64,000 nucleotides of DNA from Duganella sp. BJB476 (GTDB lineage Bacteria > Pseudomonadota > Gammaproteobacteria > Burkholderiales > Burkholderiaceae_D), in NCBI RefSeq assembly GCF_003416895.1, contig NZ_QVIO01000001.1:124001-188000 (forward strand), in the 5' to 3' direction. Below the pieces are notes generated by a model. It was given only the letters and a program-made list of their open reading frames with translations, was not told where the DNA came from and searched no databases. Shown here piece by piece: positions 62,236 to 64,000 of the stretch. Each line of letters starts with the position of its first letter. The stretch's first letter is position 1. The translations under genes and the position numbers were made by a program.

Positions 62236-63573
62236 ATGGAACAAGCAGTAGATATCCCCGCACTCATCGATAAGAGCAAGATCAGCGCCTTCCAGATCGG
62301 CGTCTATGTGCTGTGCGGCCTGTGCATCCTGATGGACGGCTTCGATGTGCAGGCGATGGGTTACGTGGCGCCGGCCATCATCCAGGAATGGCATGTCAGC
62401 AAAGCCAGCCTGGGGCCGGTGTTCGGCGCGGGCCTGTTCGGCATGCTGGCCGGCTCGCTGGTGTTCAGCGTGATGGCCGACAAAATCGGCCGTCGTCCGG
62501 TGCTGATCGTCGCGACCTTGTTCTTCTCGGTCTGCATGCTGCTCACGCCTTCGTGCACGACGCTGGAGCAGCTGCAGTGGCTGCGCTTCGTCACCGGCAT
62601 CGGCCTGGGCGCCATCATGCCCAACGTGATGGCGCTGGCCGGCGAGTACAGTCCTGCGCGCCGCCGCGTCACGCTGATGATGCTGGTCTCCTGCGGTTTC
62701 ACCGTGGGTGCCGTGGTCGGTGGCCTGGCTTCGGCCGCGCTGATCCCTTCGTTCGGCTGGCAGTCGGTGTTCTATGTCGGTGGCGTGATGCCGCTGGCGA
62801 TCGGCGTGCTGATGATCTTCATGCTGCCGGAGTCGATGCAGTACGTGGTCCTGAGCGGCAAGCGTGTCGAGCGCGTGGTGCAGTGGTTGCGCCGCATCGA
62901 CCCATCGTCCACCGTGCATGCGGGCAGCCGCTATCTGGTGCATGAGAAGGCCGGCAAGCGCGGCTCGGTGACGGAGCTGTTCCGCGACGGCCGCGCGCGC
63001 ACCACCGTGCTGCTTTGGCTGGTCAACTTCCTCAACCTGCTCAACCTGTACTTCTTGTCGAACTGGCTGCCGACCATCCTCAAGGGCGCCGGCCTGTCGA
63101 CCAGCATGGCGGTATTGGCCGGCACCATCCTGCCGATCGGCGGCACCATCGGCACGCTGATGATGGGCCAACTGATCGACCGCTCCAGCTTCCGCCGCGT
63201 GCTGATACCTGGCTTCCTGGTGGCCGCCGTGGCGATCGTACTGATCGGCCGTCCGGAAGCGTCGCTGGCCTTCCTGTGCCTGGCGATCCTGGTGGCGGGC
63301 TTCTGCATCGTTGGTGGACAGCCCGCCGTCAATGCGCTGGCGGCCAACTATTATCCGACCACGCTGCGTTCCACCGGCATCGGCTGGAGCCTGGGCGTAG
63401 GCCGGGTCGGCTCCATCATCGGCCCGGTGCTGGGCGGTGAGCTGATACGCATGAACTGGCCGAACAGCACCATCTTCATTATCGCCGCCGTGCCGGCGCT
63501 GCTGTCCGCCGCCATGCTGTGGATGATGGAGCGTCCGCAGGCAGCCCCAATTCTTGAACGAGACTTTGCATGA
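62236..63573 (+). CDS. MFS transporter, aromatic acid:H+ symporter family
   Basis: This 445-aa permease has 12 predicted membrane helices and the AAHS signature near helix 1 (LMDGFDVQAMGYVAPAI), then VMADKIGRRPVLIVATLFF in loop 2-3. AAHS members import benzoate, hydroxybenzoates and related acids. The ATG has a strong GGAGGAGA site; an earlier in-frame start at 62161 lies inside the FAH gene. It points to an aromatic acid as the operon's growth substrate. Its stop overlaps the next start. Confidence 0.93.
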   Translation: MEQAVDIPALIDKSKISAFQIGVYVLCGLCILMDGFDVQAMGYVAPAIIQEWHVSKASLGPVFGAGLFGMLAGSLVFSVMADKIGRRPVLIVATLFFSVCMLLTPSCTTLEQLQWLRFVTGIGLGAIMPNVMALAGEYSPARRRVTLMMLVSCGFTVGAVVGGLASAALIPSFGWQSVFYVGGVMPLAIGVLMIFMLPESMQYVVLSGKRVERVVQWLRRIDPSSTVHAGSRYLVHEKAGKRGSVTELFRDGRARTTVLLWLVNFLNLLNLYFLSNWLPTILKGAGLSTSMAVLAGTILPIGGTIGTLMMGQLIDRSSFRRVLIPGFLVAAVAIVLIGRPEASLAFLCLAILVAGFCIVGGQPAVNALAANYYPTTLRSTGIGWSLGVGRVGSIIGPVLGGELIRMNWPNSTIFIIAAVPALLSAAMLWMMERPQAAPILERDFA

Positions 63574-64000
63574 AGCTTTATACCTACTTCCGCAGCACCG
63601 CAGCCTACCGCGTGCGCATTGCGCTGAACCTGAAAGGCCTGGCCTACGACGCCGTGCCGGTCCACCTGCTGCGCGACGGCGGCGAACAGCTCGCCGAGTC
63701 CTACCGCGCGCTCAATCCATCGGCGCTGCTGCCGACGCTGGACGATGAGGGTAGCGTGATCGGCCAGTCGTTGGCCATCATCGAATACCTGGAGGAGACG
63801 CGCCCGCAAGTGCCGCTGCTGCCCACCACCGCGGCCGATCGCGCCCGCGTGCGCGCGCTGGCGCTGACGGTGGCCGCCGACACTCACCCGCTGGGCAACC
63901 TGCGCGTGCTGAAGTACCTGAAGAACCAGTTGAAGGTGACCGAAGAAGCCAAGCTGGAATGGCAGCAGCACTGGCTGCGCACCGGCATGGCGACGCTGGA
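63570..64000 (+). CDS. maiA: Maleylacetoacetate isomerase, GST zeta (3' end cut by window)
   Basis: The first 143 residues are in the window; the frame stays open to the edge. The N-terminal thioredoxin-like domain has the GSH-site motif TYFRSTAAYRVRIALNLKGL and SALLPTLDDEGSVIGQSLAIIEYLEE, typical of zeta-class GSTs. The enzyme isomerises maleylacetoacetate or maleylpyruvate to the fumaryl form using glutathione, which feeds the FAH-family hydrolase upstream. The start overlaps the MFS stop (ATGA). Confidence 0.92.
   Translation, partial: MKLYTYFRSTAAYRVRIALNLKGLAYDAVPVHLLRDGGEQLAESYRALNPSALLPTLDDEGSVIGQSLAIIEYLEETRPQVPLLPTTAADRARVRALALTVAADTHPLGNLRVLKYLKNQLKVTEEAKLEWQQHWLRTGMATL

Overview
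The window is high-GC, gene-dense bacterial DNA. Gene content points to a betaproteobacterium of the Oxalobacteraceae (Massilia/Duganella-like). The evidence is a PEP-CTERM exported protein, many periplasmic solute-binding-domain proteins without permeases, two methyl-accepting chemotaxis proteins, a TonB-dependent receptor, a PA0069-type radical SAM protein, a DUF2760/Hsp70 cluster and a T6SS locus. The genus is inferred from gene content; no marker gene was compared. No insertion sequence, prophage, CRISPR array or rRNA was seen.

Layout. (1) 1-9.9 kb: the end of a sugar-import operon, with a MalG-type permease (cut by the window edge), a secreted discoidin/six-hairpin glycosidase-like protein, a GH1 beta-glucosidase, a 1270-aa GH94 protein resembling the phosphorylase half of NdvB, and an MsmX/UgpC-type ATPase, closed by a terminator. 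This looks like uptake and phosphorolysis of a beta-glucan or beta-glucoside, possibly beta-1,2-linked. (2) 9.9-15.2 kb: an SdpR-SdpI pair with a palindromic operator, an alpha/beta hydrolase, uvrB, and an aromatic/aspartate aminotransferase. (3) 15.2-28.5 kb: four identical tRNA-Asn(GTT) genes scattered over 13 kb. Single genes or small groups lie between them: an HD-GYP protein, a low-GC MORN-like lipoprotein, solute-binding proteins, a GAF histidine kinase, a PEP-CTERM protein, a DUF3334 protein, a chemoreceptor and a TonB receptor. (4) 28.6-31.1 kb: a solute-binding protein, an HExxH peptidase and Hsp20.

(5) 31.1-48.5 kb: a type VI secretion locus in the order M15 peptidase, tssM, tagF, OmpA/BON protein, tssL-tssK-tssJ (minus strand), TPR lipoprotein, tssB, tssC, hcp, tssE, clpV, tssA. 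No tssF, tssG, vgrG or PAAR gene is present, so these must be elsewhere or the system is incomplete. (6) 48.6-56.3 kb: a second chemoreceptor with a C-terminal CheR-type pentapeptide, a tRNA acp3U transferase (DTW), and an operon of DUF2760 plus two divergent Hsp70 proteins. (7) 56.5-60.6 kb: a radical SAM protein behind a near-consensus LexA box, an O-methyltransferase divergent from a TetR regulator, a ChaC-type cyclotransferase, and a LysR regulator. (8) 60.6-64 kb: a LysR-linked catabolic operon of a single-domain VOC protein, an FAH-family hydrolase, an aromatic-acid MFS symporter and a maleylacetoacetate isomerase (cut by the window edge). Its logic suggests cleavage of a para-diol aromatic ring by an unusual VOC dioxygenase.

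The observations most worth following are the LexA-controlled PA0069 radical SAM gene, the VOC/FAH/MaiA operon, the NdvB-like orphan phosphorylase locus, and the four dispersed tRNA-Asn genes.
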